Origin: Corbicula japonica
Lineage: Eukaryota; Mollusca; Bivalvia; Venerida; Cyrenidae
Direction of reading: 5' to 3'
Assembly: GCA_038501625.1 (NCBI GenBank)
Contig: JAZAYU010000037.1
Location: 2,852,001-2,916,000 of the forward strand
DNA: 64,000 nt
A program made the translations under genes and the position numbers. Shown piece by piece: positions 62,240 to 64,000 of the stretch. Each line of letters starts with the position of its first letter. Within the stretch, counting starts at the first letter, position 1. The notes under the pieces were generated by a model. That model had not been told where the DNA came from. It made no database searches and saw nothing but the letters and a program-made list of their open reading frames with translations.

Positions 62240-62392
62240 GTCCAAGATTTCTAGACTGAGATTGAAGACCAGTCTCAAATCTCAGGCATCTGATTGGCTG
62301 AAATGGCAACCAGTCACCATTTCAGCCAATCAGATGCTAGAGATTTGAGACTGGTCTCCTGATTTATGAACTTGGGCCCTGGGCCATCATAC
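62240..62392. mobile_element. Palindromic hairpin element, copy 3
   Basis: Both arms are present and centred on GGCAACCAGTCACC, with GACCAGTCTCAAATCTCAGG at the left and its inverted partner at the right. More diverged at the tips than copies 1 and 2. Confidence 0.8.
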
Positions 62393-62858
62393 AACTTGAT
62401 TTAGACCACACACACCAACAGCTAGATCATTTAGAGTTTACTAAAGTACTTATTAAAAGTGCATGAAAGAAATGTATCCAGTAAAGTTTAACCAGGCTAT
62501 CTAAAATAGTGGTCTCATTATCAAGGTGGTCGTCATTCTGGGATGGTCTTAATAAGGAGTTTTACTGTATTATTATACATAGACATTCAAACAGACATAT
62601 GATAGGCAATCTAATGAAAGTAGTGACCAAACTTTGTTGTTCTGAGGTTTCTTAAATGCTTAAATGATTATGTGATTCCTTTTAATAAAAATCCTAACAA
62701 ATCTTTAAATACAATATGATATTGTTTTATGATTATATTTGATTATTTTGTTTTATCATAGATGTGGTAATACTCATTCTATGGCAAGTGTCTGCATGTG
62801 GTCTGGAATAGCAGGTTACCGGCGTGATACAACGTATACAGTTACTTAAATGTTGTCA

Positions 62859-63340
62859 TCAACTTTCTTTTGGGAGAACTTTCTCTATTTCTGCAGTTTT
62901 TAATTCAACAATTGAATTGTCTGCTTTACTTGTATCTTTGTTCACTTTTAAACTCTCCTCTGGGACCTGGGACACATAGAACATGCTGGGCTTCTTCTGG
63001 TTGTTGGATCGGTTTACTGTCTTAAATGCTGATCCTGCACCTGATGGGACTGGACCAGTCACAGACTGGGTTACTGATACTCCAGACACTACACTAGCTA
63101 CCACAGGCTGAGAATCAGTCTGCTTAGCAGTCACATGACTAGATTCACCACTCTGATTGGTTGGAGTAGACATGACTGGTTCAATGTCACCAATAGGATC
63201 AGTTGTTATAGACAGTGGATCAGACTTGGTATGGTCCATTACATAAAACTTCAGTTTCTGAATGAAATCCACTGGTGTTGTAGCAGAGATGGGAGATGAT
63301 GGCCCAGCACTGGAGTTACTGGAAGACGGCATACTCAATG
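62859..63340 (-). CDS. 3' terminal exon of an unrecognised gene (continues beyond window)
   Basis: On the minus strand, a pyrimidine-rich acceptor ending TTTTCAG at 63341-63347 opens a 482 nt frame that enters in phase 1 and ends at TGA 62859-62861, giving 159 residues plus the shared first codon. The peptide is Ser/Thr/Pro/Val-rich and probably disordered (SMPSSSNSSAGPSSPISATT at its start). A short conserved-looking patch, KKPSMFYVSQVPEE, stands out and loosely recalls RFxVxxVPE patches in WNK-type kinase tails, but that is only a resemblance. I do not recognise the gene. Upstream exons must lie right of 64000 or in 63341-64000, where I saw no convincing one. Confidence 0.6.
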
Positions 63341-64000
63341 CTGAAAACAACAATAACAATGTATATTAGCTTAAACTTCGTTTTCCAAACTTGAAACAAC
63401 TGTCAGTGTATACAATTACCATGTAATGTGTGGGCAGTAGAACCTCTTGGCTTATTGCAGTCCCAACAAGTGGAAAATAACCCTATTTTTTGTATGCTTC
63501 AAGCAAAATCCTCTACCTTAGAAGAAGCTGTTGGCTCTAGGTATCCTTACCAGCATTTTGCATATGTGGAACACAAGCATCCCCTACTACCACAAACTTT
63601 AAAAAAATAGACACATAAAACAAACAGACATAAATCTTCATTAATGCCCATTTGAAAAAATGTAGTTTTATGTTACAGAGTTAGATTCTGATAAATTACA
63701 ATTTGGCCTACAGACATCTATTGTTTTGGGGGTCAAAAGGTCAATGTTCAAGTGACATTAAATAAAAAACCATTTCTGATCAATAACTGAAGGACATTGT
63801 GAACCACAGTAATAGATTGCTTATGAGCATTTGAAGACACCCATTTATTTTGGAGTCCATCTTTCGTTCATTAAAATTCTTTATATTAAAGATTGTTTTG
63901 TTATCATAAGCTAATGATAAGCTCAAAATTACACACTTTTGTTTCCATTTTGAACTTGAATATCCAAAAAATAAATAAATAAAAATGTTTTTTTTTTCAA

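Overview
This is a window of animal nuclear DNA, most likely from a bivalve mollusc. The coding genes are split by GT-AG introns, intergenic DNA is AT-rich, and there are many short inverted-repeat transposons of kinds I associate with bivalve genomes. The species assignment is inference from repeat style and from a shell/silk-type glycine-rich gene; I could not run a search. No bacterial operons, CRISPR arrays or rRNA genes were seen.

Genes, left to right. (1) A minus-strand gene of unknown function at 7294-13949 (4 exons, about 385 aa), with a predicted membrane segment and a very basic C-terminus; a 2.7 kb transposon sits in its first intron. (2) CYB5D2/neuferricin on the plus strand at 14108-17474 (4 exons, 274 aa), 158 bp from the modelled start of gene 1 and divergent from it. 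(3) ACADS, mitochondrial short-chain acyl-CoA dehydrogenase, plus strand, 31506-42039 (12 exons, 417 aa), complete and intact. (4) A secreted Gly/Met-rich protein, minus strand, 45603-49630 (6 coding exons, 411 aa), with a signal peptide, a candidate non-coding first exon and a TATA box; every coding intron is phase 1. (5) A C1GALT1-like beta-1,3-galactosyltransferase, minus strand, 51640-53772 (4 exons, 321 aa). (6) The 3' terminal exon of an unrecognised minus-strand gene at 62859-63340, which continues beyond the window. All exon models were built by hand from splice signals; phases and total lengths are consistent with uninterrupted frames.

Repeats fill the rest. The dominant family is a roughly 200 bp MITE with TTAA target sites and CCCTTT/AAAGGG ends (piggyBac-like by its termini), present in at least fifteen full or partial copies. 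A second family is a 155 bp near-perfect hairpin (three full copies and one half). Others are a 780 bp hAT-like element with a perfect 8 bp target duplication inside ACADS intron 1, a 771 bp TA-flanked element, a 712 bp element with CAGG ends, a decayed reverse-transcriptase element (26.05-27.8 kb, with a tail copy at 57.4 kb) interrupted by a 1.5 kb element with TGCCCCCGC ends, and two opposite-facing copies of a roughly 140 bp-period tandem repeat element (43.4-45.0 kb and 59.85-60.78 kb).

The genes do not form a pathway: ACADS acts in mitochondrial fatty-acid oxidation, C1GALT1-like in Golgi O-glycosylation, neuferricin is a secreted or membrane heme-binding protein, and the glycine-rich protein is probably an extracellular matrix component. 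The most unusual items are the symmetric-exon glycine-rich gene, the unrecognised gene 1 (which may take its poly(A) signal from a MITE), and the layered transposon history.
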